Below are positions 20,282 through 28,361 of a stretch of DNA of 64,000 nt, piece after piece. Within the stretch, counting starts at the first letter, position 1. Every line of letters starts with the position of its first letter. Source of the stretch: Saccharomycopsis malanga (lineage: Eukaryota > Ascomycota > Saccharomycetes > Ascoideales > Saccharomycopsidaceae); assembly GCA_004014935.1 (NCBI GenBank), contig CP025325.1, positions 992,001 to 1,056,000 of the forward strand, written 5' to 3'. A program made the position numbers and the translations under genes. Under the pieces are notes generated by a model. That model ran no database searches and had not been told where the DNA came from. It worked only from the letters and a program-made list of their open reading frames with translations.

Positions 20282-21913
20282 TTATATTTCCTCGGCGGTT
20301 AAATCAGACTTGATAATAAATGGCCTTCCTCTCCAGTCTATGCTGGTTCCCAACATGGCGTATATCCAGATGGGAAGAGCGAGCACTTCGCGCAAGAACC
20401 AAAACAAGGACCACTGTTTAAAGTTGCGGTACACTGTGGGACTGGCGCCTGCAGAATATGCAGGAATGTTGTCAGGCTCATCAGTGAAACCGTTATAATA
20501 TGGACTAGCAAAATAAGGTTTAGGACTGGACAGGATCAATGGGTCTTCCAGAGTGGAATACTTGAGTAAAATGTGGAATTGCAAATAATCAGTAATGAAC
20601 CACACAAGGAAATGCCATATCAAAAACAACCAGGAAAACTTTTTATTGAAAAACACCACTGACACACCAAATGTGCCATATATGCAGGAAACAATAGACT
20701 CTGTTGTGGGTTCCAACAAGGTAGCTGCAAGCACCATGTACTTTCGAACTCTAAGCCAACGCAGTCTTCGAAGAATGTAATCTTTGACGCCGTTATTCAT
20801 ACTATTTCCCAAAGGTTGGATCACACAATCTCCTGTTAAACCAGTACGACCACCAATGTCCCACAAGGCAATTCCAATCATGTTGTCTTCACCAATAAAC
20901 TTGGAGAAATAACGGATTCCATATCCTTTATGACTACCATAGTATGCTGCATCAGATGCCAAGTTGCCGCTCTGTCCATTGACACTTGGTTTGTGCCCTG
21001 CCCCGATGTTTTTGACGGCATCATCGACATCGGATATGCGGTACATGTTGGACTTGCCGTTGACGCAAGGTGCTACTGCGACTTTGTTGAATGCTGCATA
21101 GAATTTTGCATGTGATGTTTTCATGAAAACTTCATCCAATTTACATCCTAAATTTGCAAAGAGAGAACGGTTCAACAGCAGAACGCGTCCACTTTTCAAA
21201 GCCACGGCCAATGGAAGATGGTGGACAATCTTGACTTTTCGGCCTTTCCCAGTGGCCAGATTATAGGTAGGGCGCATGTTGTCCAACGAGTTGTTCAATG
21301 CATAGACAGATCTGGCTAACGCACCTCTGCAGGCCCATACATTGGAGTCCATGACCCAAACAATATCATTCTGCGCCTCAACAAAACCTTTGGCCAAATT
21401 GTTGATTTTGGGGTTGGGCCCGTAGTGGTCAGGCTTTGCGGGGTTGCCAATCAAGAGCCGTGCATGTGTATCCGGGTATTTGGCAATAAGACTTTTAACC
21501 ATAGGAATAACAGCGTCTTGAGGGTCTTCCACGCAAAACAATACTTCATATCTATCCTTTGGATAATACTGTAGAAACGAGCTTTCCAAACATGTCTCGA
21601 CCTCAGGATCTATGCCTTTCAACGGCCGGAGAATGGTGACGCCCTCAAAATCAGTGGGGCTCATGTTCTGCGGTATTGATTTTACTGAACTAAACTTCAA
21701 AAATAGCTCAACCACTCCATAGTTAGCTAAAAGTTGTACCACTACATACCATATAAAAAAGACAAACCCTAACAATTGAATGCCGGCCGAAAGTTCGGGG
21801 TCCTCGGCATCTGTTGACATGTCGTAGATTCTTGTCGGTTTCGCCAAACTGAACATTATAAACGAAACAACAACCGCCAAAAAACCCGACAGTATTTTCA
21901 CACCTCCAGCCAT
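20282..21913 (-). CDS. HSX11: Ceramide glucosyltransferase (glucosylceramide synthase, GT21)
   Basis: Transfers glucose from UDP-glucose to ceramide, making glucosylceramide at Golgi/ER membranes. The 543-aa protein has hydrophobic segments at about 6-23 and 44-68, then the cytosolic GT21 domain beginning GVTILRPLKGIDPEVETCLESS. The D1 aspartate is in FCVEDPQD (about 130), D2 is in VWVMDSNVWA (Asp189), D3 is probably in the FIGEDNMIG segment, and the (Q/R)xxRW motif appears as RRLRW followed by LRVRKY. C-terminal hydrophobic segments follow. Candida HSX11 is the best-known yeast member and Saccharomyces has lost this gene, so its presence helps place the organism. The symbol follows Candida usage. 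The start is the first ATG. Confidence 0.94.
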   Translation of the reverse strand: MAGGVKILSGFLAVVVSFIMFSLAKPTRIYDMSTDAEDPELSAGIQLLGFVFFIWYVVVQLLANYGVVELFLKFSSVKSIPQNMSPTDFEGVTILRPLKGIDPEVETCLESSFLQYYPKDRYEVLFCVEDPQDAVIPMVKSLIAKYPDTHARLLIGNPAKPDHYGPNPKINNLAKGFVEAQNDIVWVMDSNVWACRGALARSVYALNNSLDNMRPTYNLATGKGRKVKIVHHLPLAVALKSGRVLLLNRSLFANLGCKLDEVFMKTSHAKFYAAFNKVAVAPCVNGKSNMYRISDVDDAVKNIGAGHKPSVNGQSGNLASDAAYYGSHKGYGIRYFSKFIGEDNMIGIALWDIGGRTGLTGDCVIQPLGNSMNNGVKDYILRRLRWLRVRKYMVLAATLLEPTTESIVSCIYGTFGVSVVFFNKKFSWLFLIWHFLVWFITDYLQFHILLKYSTLEDPLILSSPKPYFASPYYNGFTDEPDNIPAYSAGASPTVYRNFKQWSLFWFLREVLALPIWIYAMLGTSIDWRGRPFIIKSDLTAEEI

Positions 21914-22484
21914 TACCAGCCAATATTATTATATATTATACAGCCAAAATTCATCAACTTTATATACTTCCTCTGGATCTGAAAATTACAGTTATAGTTG
22001 GTATACCCGTGGCTGGGCTCGTAACCTTTGATAATTCATGAAGATAATTCTTCTGGATTTAGAGGCTGATTAGATATTAATATGTAAAATAATAAGGAGG
22101 TGAGCCAATTGATTTATAAAAATTACTTGTTGGTTTAATATTTCGACAACATTGATGTCATTATTACGTCGCTACTTCCCAGCATGGTGAATTTACAGAA
22201 GTTCTCATGATTACCATCTCGAAACAAGCTATTGTTACAATCAAATCATTGCTCAATTATCCAGAATATGTTTTTCTCCATTTATTCTGGTGTTGGGCTC
22301 GAAAACAATTAATAAATACCCAAAATACTCCTCCTACATCACTAAGCCAAACCACACCATAACTACTAAGCGCACTCTATCAAGAGCCCGGTGCAAAATT
22401 ATCAACGAATATAAGCGAGCCATTCAAGCTAAACTACTATTGAAGTTCAATAACCAGTATAGCATAATCAATCACACGCGTACC
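21914..22484. other. Divergent promoter region glucosylceramide synthase / LSM6
   Basis: This is a 571-bp divergent region. The LSM6 frame is open for 65 codons upstream of its ATG, but that stretch has no family similarity and is taken as leader sequence. No repeat copy was found. Confidence 0.6.
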
Positions 22485-22703
22485 ATGAGCGATCCTTCCA
22501 AGTTTTTGTCAGAAATCAGAGGTGAAAAGGTCGTTGTCAAGCTCCATTCGGGCATTGAATACAGAGGCCATTTGCAGTCCATCGACAGTTTCATGAACAT
22601 TGTTTTGCATCATTCCAGTGAGCATGTCAACAGCAAGCTTACTCATGAGTACAATAACACCTTCATTAGAGGAAATAATGTGCTATATATATCTGCCGAT
22701 TGA
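22485..22703 (+). CDS. LSM6: LSM6, subunit of Lsm1-7 and Lsm2-8 rings
   Basis: Lsm6 is part of the nuclear Lsm2-8 ring that binds the U6 snRNA 3' end and of the cytoplasmic Lsm1-7 decay ring. The ATG at 22485 (context GTACCATGAGC) gives 72 aa with a complete Sm fold. Sm1 contains VVVKLHSGIEYRGHLQSIDSFMNIVL, with the ID-FMN residues that contact RNA. Sm2 is FIRGNNVLYIS. The S. cerevisiae protein has 86 aa with the same motifs. The stop lies 89 bp from the end of the convergent LIN1 gene, and LIN1 and the cyclophilin next door also belong to splicing. No CTG codon occurs in the gene. Confidence 0.94.
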   Translation: MSDPSKFLSEIRGEKVVVKLHSGIEYRGHLQSIDSFMNIVLHHSSEHVNSKLTHEYNNTFIRGNNVLYISAD

Positions 22704-22792
22704 TTAAAAGTGCTTTTCTATGTATACTAGTTTTTTTATCTGCAATGTTTAGTTGAAAAATGTTTATTACAGAATATTAAAACAACTTCTTC

Positions 22793-24082
22793 TCAAGTGG
22801 CATTCCAGTGTGCCACATTTATAAACTTGTCGTCAGTATCATCAATTTTTTTCACCAATGCTCTGTTTTTGAAATATGTTTTTTTCCAGCCTTGGATTTC
22901 TTTTGCGTTATAGGGGCCGTACACCTGGTCCTTTCCTATCCATTTAAACTGCCAGATTTTTGCATCTTTGTCAATGTTACTTGCGTCGTCCAACTCGTCG
23001 ATTTTTCGCTTTATACCTTGGGTTTTCTGTGCTATTGTAGGTAGTTTGAAATCTTCTCCTGTCTCGTATTTAAACTTGCGCATCAATTCTTCTCTTGTAA
23101 GGTCATAAACATCATCGAACCCTCCTTTGTCTATTAAAGCATTTAGAATTCCTGTAGCTTTTGTTGTTCTATTTTGAATTTCTCCAAGTTGTTGTGTTTC
23201 CTGCTCATTTAATAGAGGTTTGCCATGTCGTTTTTTAGTTTTATTATTGTTTTTAGTTTTCAACTTCTTGGCTTCTAAATTTAAACGTTGAAAAAACTCC
23301 ATGGGGGTTTCACTTGCCGAAAGAAATGTGATTAATTCAAATAGCAACTGTTCTACAGGCTCCAGTGTTACCAAAATTGCTGAAGATTGTAATTCCTTTT
23401 CCTTCTTTAATTTCAACTCTTGCGCTTTACGGGCTTTTTCTATATCTGCTTTTTTCACATCTTTTAACCATTCATCTTGATCTTTCTCATTATCGCTTTC
23501 ATACCTTATGAAATTTTCATTTTCATCAAATCTTCCTTCTCTAAGCTCCTCCTTGAGTCCAAACGATGTAAATTTTATTTCTTTGTCATCATTATCATCT
23601 TCGTCTTCTTCATCTTCAAACTTTTTTTTTTCATTAAACCTTTGATTCTGTATAAAACTTCCACTGTCTTCATATTTAGCTTCATCGTAAGTTTCGTCGT
23701 TATGCAATTCTTGTTGAAACCGGTCCACATCTAGAAATTTTACATCCGTTTCGTCTTCCAAGTCATCTTCCTCTTCAAGAGTTTCGGATTTTACATTGTT
23801 GTTAAATGCACGGCTACTTTTGGTTCTATCCTTGGTAATATTATCTTGACCTTCATTTTGATCTTCATCCAGATCAGCAAACATGTCTTCATCGTCTTCT
23901 TCCTTCTTAGCAATTGACTTTTCTTCTTCCGAGGAATCATCAGCATAACTTGCTAGTATCAACTTCTTTTTGGACTTTTTTCGTGACTGAAATCCTTTAG
24001 TATTTTCAAGAAATTCGTTTTCTTCATCACTTTCATCATTTTTTTTTAAAGTAAGAGGATTGGTTTCACTTATTCTCGACAT
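22793..24082 (-). CDS. LIN1: LIN1/CD2BP2-type GYF-domain protein (U5 snRNP)
   Basis: Orthologues (Lin1/Snu40 in yeast, CD2BP2 in human) associate with the U5 snRNP protein Prp8 and leave before tri-snRNP formation. The 429-aa protein begins with a charged region rich in Asp, Glu and Lys containing the family feature SFGLKEELREGRFDENENFI (about 165-190) and a WLKDV motif. A middle helical part follows with METPMEFF-like and EELMRKFKYETGEDF segments. The C-terminal GYF domain (about 373-429) has WQFKWIGKDQVYGPYNAKEI and a tryptophan-containing helix. It starts 148 bp from the divergent PPIL4-like gene. The S. cerevisiae protein is shorter (340 aa), the difference being the acidic N-terminal region. 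Confidence 0.9.
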   Translation of the reverse strand: MSRISETNPLTLKKNDESDEENEFLENTKGFQSRKKSKKKLILASYADDSSEEEKSIAKKEEDDEDMFADLDEDQNEGQDNITKDRTKSSRAFNNNVKSETLEEEDDLEDETDVKFLDVDRFQQELHNDETYDEAKYEDSGSFIQNQRFNEKKKFEDEEDEDDNDDKEIKFTSFGLKEELREGRFDENENFIRYESDNEKDQDEWLKDVKKADIEKARKAQELKLKKEKELQSSAILVTLEPVEQLLFELITFLSASETPMEFFQRLNLEAKKLKTKNNNKTKKRHGKPLLNEQETQQLGEIQNRTTKATGILNALIDKGGFDDVYDLTREELMRKFKYETGEDFKLPTIAQKTQGIKRKIDELDDASNIDKDAKIWQFKWIGKDQVYGPYNAKEIQGWKKTYFKNRALVKKIDDTDDKFINVAHWNAT

Positions 24083-24230
24083 TTTGGTGTTTCCCAGTCT
24101 GCTTTTCCTGCTCCACCTTTTTTGCTCATTCTATTATGAATTTTTCACCATTTTTCACGCATTTATCTTATCGGACAAAAACTACTATCAACAGTTTATA
24201 TGAATATTAAATGGAAATAACAAGATCAAT
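24083..24230. promoter_or_regulatory. Shared divergent promoter LIN1 / PPIL4-like gene
   Basis: Only 148 bp separates the two ATGs, so both splicing-related genes must be driven from this short AT-rich stretch. No specific factor site is claimed. Confidence 0.5.
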
Positions 24231-25640
24231 ATGAGTGTTATAGTGGAAACAACTGTTGGACCATTTGTGGTTGATTTATATATCAAAGAAGCGCCCTTGG
24301 AGTGCGAGAATTTTTTAAAGCTTTGCAAGATTAAATATTTTCAATATGCCCCATTGCTCAATATTCAACGGAACTATACTGTGGAGGTTGCTGATCCAAT
24401 GTATCCTATATCCAAAGAAGGGGATTGTATTTGGGGGCTTTTAAAACAGTCAAAACATGGCAAATATTCAACAAATGATAAGCATTTAATAAATGACAAA
24501 TATTCAAATAAATTCAGTCCCAAAGCCAACATGTTGAAACATGACAAGATTGGCACGGTATCTTTGATCACTAACTATACTACAGATAAGAAGCTTCTGG
24601 CAAGCTCCAGATTGTTAATCACTTTAGACGAAAACTTGCGTAGTCTAGACAAGCCACTGCTGGTACCAGTACCGGTTGTGTTTGGACATATTGTCGAGGG
24701 GTTTGAAACATTGAATGCTATTAATGAATCTTCACTAGATTCAGCAGGATCACCTTTAGTTGATATACGAATCGTAGAAACATACATTATTGATGATCCT
24801 TTTGTTGATTTGGATTCTGGTATACTACCATTAATTCCTAAAACCTCAAAACCATTCCCCGAATCCCTTTTCCCTTACATCAGACTACCAGACGAAACAG
24901 CCCTTAGCAAACGCCAGGCACTTCTAAACAATACGTACGAAGAAGACGAAGAGCCGCTAGTGAAACAACAAAAAATAAGAGCCCAGGAAGCAGAATCACA
25001 GGCGTTGACTTTGGAAATGATAGGCGACTTGCCGCGAGCTGATATCAAACCGTTAGAAAACATATTGTTTGTTTGTAAATTAAACCCTATAACTCAAGAC
25101 GATGACTTGCAATTGATATTTGCCAGATTCGGACAAATCAAGTCCTGCCAAATTGTACGAGACCGCGATACAGGAGCTTCTCTACAATATGCATTTATTG
25201 AATTTGAAAGTAAAAAAAGTTGTGAAGCTGCTTATTTGAAAATGGATGGAGTCCTTATTGATGACCGTAGAATCCATGTGGATTTCAGTCAAAGCGTGTG
25301 GAATTACAAACATAATAGTCAGAATGACAGAAGCAATAGAAGTAGCAGTTATAACGGCAGAAATGCTGGTTTCCATAAAGACAATTATCATGGTAAAGCG
25401 AGAGGCAAATTTTACAGGTCAAATAGTTCAGAAAATTATTACAACTCTAATAGACATGATAGTTCTTATAAATCAGACAAGCATTACAATTCAGACAGAC
25501 ATTACAAATCTGGCAACTACGGCTCGCATCACCATCGCAGACGTAATGATTCAGATAAATCAAGCAGAGATCATTATCATGACTCTAGACGAAATGATAG
25601 AAACGTATTCTCCCAAAGTGATAAAAGACGTAAGTTTTAG
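24231..25640 (+). CDS. PPIL4/Cyp6-type cyclophilin with RRM domain
   Basis: Orthologues (PPIL4 in animals, cyp6 in fission yeast) are nuclear proteins associated with spliceosomes. S. cerevisiae has none. The cyclophilin domain occupies residues 1-190: MSVIVETTVGPFVVDLY, APLECENFLKLCK, LLNIQRNYTVEVADP in place of the usual HRxxxxFxxQGGD, and VVFGHIVEGFETLNAIN. Much of the classical active site is replaced, so isomerase activity is doubtful, as in other PPIL4 members. The RRM lies at about 278-358 with RNP2 ILFVCKL and RNP1 LQYAFIEF. The tail (about 370-469) is rich in Ser, Arg, Asn, His, Asp and Tyr, an RS-like region. It contains an insertion of NDKY/NDKH-like repeats near residue 85. Confidence 0.88.
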   Translation: MSVIVETTVGPFVVDLYIKEAPLECENFLKLCKIKYFQYAPLLNIQRNYTVEVADPMYPISKEGDCIWGLLKQSKHGKYSTNDKHLINDKYSNKFSPKANMLKHDKIGTVSLITNYTTDKKLLASSRLLITLDENLRSLDKPLLVPVPVVFGHIVEGFETLNAINESSLDSAGSPLVDIRIVETYIIDDPFVDLDSGILPLIPKTSKPFPESLFPYIRLPDETALSKRQALLNNTYEEDEEPLVKQQKIRAQEAESQALTLEMIGDLPRADIKPLENILFVCKLNPITQDDDLQLIFARFGQIKSCQIVRDRDTGASLQYAFIEFESKKSCEAAYLKMDGVLIDDRRIHVDFSQSVWNYKHNSQNDRSNRSSSYNGRNAGFHKDNYHGKARGKFYRSNSSENYYNSNRHDSSYKSDKHYNSDRHYKSGNYGSHHHRRRNDSDKSSRDHYHDSRRNDRNVFSQSDKRRKF

Positions 25641-25702
25641 TTCATGCCTTTGGGCACTTAAACTGTCTGGAAATGATTGTGACAAAAATCTAGCGAAAAC
25701 AC

Positions 25703-25919
25703 TGGACAGGATGGCTTAGTTGGTTAAACGTCTTGGAAAAGACAAAAAGAAAAGGCTTAATAGGATTATGTGCTCGAATTCGACTAAAGATACTTTTCTA
25801 CTGGGGACTCAACATAGTCCAGACTGGAGTTTAGTGCCTGGTTTCCAATGCAATGAGTGATGTTTTTATCAAGTGAGAAGATGATGAACAGGACACTTTT
25901 AAATTTTATTATTATTATT
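25703..25919 (+). mobile_element. Old, diverged SINE copy with (ATT)n tail
   Basis: GGCTTAGTTGG is a box A variant and GTGCTCGAATTCGAC occupies the box B position, with the family spacing. Downstream the order ATACTTTTCTACT, then AAGTGAGAAGATGATGAACAGGACA, matches the family body with many changes and an internal loss. It ends in TTTTATTATTATTATTG, the typical tail. It is clearly older than its neighbours. Confidence 0.65.
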
Positions 25920-25921
25920 GA

Positions 25922-26020
25922 CAAGACCACTGGCCATTTGGCTCAGTGGTCAGAGCTCTCGGAGAAGAGAAAAACAAGACCTAACAAGAACAGGGGTTCG
26001 ATTCCCAAGACGACTCTCTT
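25922..26020 (+). mobile_element. SINE head, 3' truncated
   Basis: Box A TGGCTCAGTGG (25939-25949) and box B GGTTCGATTCC (25995-26005) both match the Pol III consensus. The element starts at ACCACTGGCC immediately after the tail of the preceding copy and stops about 15 bp after box B. Confidence 0.85.
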
Positions 26021-26551
26021 TTCAAAGATATTTGTAAGAAACATTTGAAGGGTTAAATTACGTATAGAAGGCATTATTGGCTGTGAACACCTACAAGCTT
26101 CTAATGAGGTTCATCAAACATATCAAAATAATTCTAGTTCTTCTTTCTAATTTTTCGAATACACATTATTGCTTGAATATTACATTAAACCTTGCTATCT
26201 ACTATGGAACAGGCTTAAAATCTCTTTTTGCCTTGAAAATCGCCAATAAAAACAGTATTCTAGCAGTGTAGGTCAAAAATGGTTATACTTTCGAGTAATT
26301 TATGTAAAATTAACTAACAGAAACCGGTCAAAATGTACGAAACTCGAAGTGTGAATACACTTGTAAGGTAAACAAGGAACATGATAAAGCAAACTGTAAA
26401 AGAATTACCATCAAGTAATATATCTCATGAAAGTAATTGTTCAGAAATCTATTGTTAGTATCATTGGAAAATACAACAACTTACAAACATCAATTGTTAA
26501 TAAACAATATATAAAACAAAATACAAAGAAACTCTATAATCTAAAACAAGT

Positions 26552-27748
26552 TTAAAATCCATGTCTAGCTAAATCGTCTGCAATATTCAAATACAATGCC
26601 ACCGCGTCAAACTTGTCCTTTTTGAGATACACTCTTTCTCTCCAGGACAGTTTTAGGGAGTTTTTCCAATTAATCAAATCCAAATGGTCTGCGTTTTCTA
26701 TTGTTCCCATGTATTTTCCCCATCTGGCAGAATCTGTGGATACCAAGCCATCATTGTCGCCGCCGTTAGCGTCTTTTATTATATTGTAGGTAAACTTAAA
26801 AATGTCTGTCCAGCCTGGAAAAAATCTTGCCCCGTAGCTAAAATACTTTACATTCGGGTCGTCTTTTATTTCATTGTTGAATTTACGCAACGAGAAGGTG
26901 GTGAGCTCAAATATGCTGGGTGGAACTAGAGGAATGCGGTATCCTTTGTTTCCACCGAAAAAGTCTGAATAAGTAATGAGTTCTGGTGGAGATTCTTTGG
27001 AGCCCAAAAGATTTACAATGTAGTCTGCCACCTCACTGCCACGATGTGGTGTAGACACAGTGGTGAGGCTCACTACCTTATAGTTGTGTTGTTCGAGTTT
27101 TGCAATCAAATAACGTGAATCTAAACCTCCCATAGAATGAGCAATGAGATTCACTTTGATTGGCTCGTTCTTGCTTTGGTTCTGATCCTGTCTTCTTTCT
27201 GTCCCCTCGTAGAGCTTTTTACTAAGTATAGGATCCTCGCGAAATCTTACTATTTGTCTTTCAATAAACTCGTTCAATGCCTGTGCACGAACTTCGATTG
27301 TGCCCATAGGTGGTACTTTTGCTATTAACGCAACTGTACCGTTGGCAATTAACGCCTTTTGGATCCCGTTCCAGTATTCAAAGTAAATTCCACTCTCGTT
27401 CTGTTCTAGGATGTTCTCCTCAATCTTTTCCTTAGTGATAAGTGCTTTCAAACTGTTAAACGATGGAACCAAAAATAGCTTATCAAATCCAGAAAATCCA
27501 TGGCAAAGAATTATAGGATATCTTGGAGCCTTACGGTCCGTCCTCACTGGGACCTCTTCTATATAAATATTGGCATCCTTATTGGCTTCAGACGGACTGG
27601 TTGAAAGTAGTGCATTCTTCCTATTGCCCTGAAAATTGTATTGGTCCAGCTGGTCCAAATTACGGTTTTTTTTAATATCATAAACTAATCTGGTAGTACA
27701 AAACACCCCACCTGCTCTTAGTAAAACAGTCCTATTCATACTCCACAT
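26552..27748 (-). CDS. TGL2: TGL2-like mitochondrial triacylglycerol lipase
   Basis: Tgl2 is a lipase acting on tri- and diacylglycerol and is mitochondrial in S. cerevisiae. The 398-aa product starts at the first ATG (27748); the frame is open seven codons further without another. The N-terminus MWSMNRTVLLRAGGVF is basic and hydrophobic, fitting a mitochondrial signal. YPIILCHGFSGFDK provides the oxyanion region, and LIAHSMGGLDSRY is the nucleophile elbow with Ser205. TVSTPHRGSEVADY follows as in bacterial-type lipases. NGGDNDGLVSTDSARWG likely carries the acidic residue, and ENADHLDLINW the catalytic His. S. cerevisiae Tgl2 has 326 aa; the extra length is in the N-terminus and in a Lys/Gln-rich loop before the nucleophile. 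Confidence 0.92.
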   Translation of the reverse strand: MWSMNRTVLLRAGGVFCTTRLVYDIKKNRNLDQLDQYNFQGNRKNALLSTSPSEANKDANIYIEEVPVRTDRKAPRYPIILCHGFSGFDKLFLVPSFNSLKALITKEKIEENILEQNESGIYFEYWNGIQKALIANGTVALIAKVPPMGTIEVRAQALNEFIERQIVRFREDPILSKKLYEGTERRQDQNQSKNEPIKVNLIAHSMGGLDSRYLIAKLEQHNYKVVSLTTVSTPHRGSEVADYIVNLLGSKESPPELITYSDFFGGNKGYRIPLVPPSIFELTTFSLRKFNNEIKDDPNVKYFSYGARFFPGWTDIFKFTYNIIKDANGGDNDGLVSTDSARWGKYMGTIENADHLDLINWKNSLKLSWRERVYLKKDKFDAVALYLNIADDLARHGF

Positions 27749-28361
27749 GGCTAAATGGGTTTTGCTCAACGATAAACATCTTTGCTTTTATATAAAGAGC
27801 CATGTTGAATTTTCCAATATGATGATCATCAATCGTCATGCGAACTGGGCGTGATTAACGCATGCTCTTGCAGTGTCATGCAGTGGGATTTAATTATTAG
27901 ACAATATTATTATACTGATCATGAACTACTGATGAACTTGTTTCTGAATTGGTGTAAGTCCCTCTTAATCTTGTTTGCTTGAAATAGTGATGAGCAAGTG
28001 TCTTACAAGGTAGCGGTATGCTAATTTATAAAATTATCCTGTATCAGTATATAAGGGGGTTGGGCCAATAACGTGTAAAGACATAATGGATTCGTAGACT
28101 AGCATTTCGCGATGCACTATTTAGGGTTATTGGATTGTTTTATAATGAGAGAGTGAAGGTATTGGTAGTTTGTCATTCACTCACCTTGTATTTTGTTTCA
28201 ATAGCTTTTTATATTTATGACCATATCGCATTCACCGAGCAAAGCTCAAATGTGAACATTTGTGAAAAACGAAAAACTTTAAGATATCCCCAGTTCCACA
28301 AGTATGTTTTTACAATGGTTAAAAAGATTTGTCTGATTAACAAACTATAAAATAACGGTTT
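27749..28361. other. Intergenic region upstream of TGL2
   Basis: Lies between the TGL2 start and the LAM-family gene end. A 71-codon frame near 28135 has no recognisable content. No repeat copy was found. Confidence 0.55.

Larger units (their letters stand above)
25641..26551. other. Intergenic region with two tandem SINE copies
   Basis: This is a convergent region between the cyclophilin and TGL2. A diverged SINE (25703-25919) is followed head-to-tail by a 3'-truncated one (25922-26020). The remaining 530 bp shows nothing recognisable. Confidence 0.6.
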
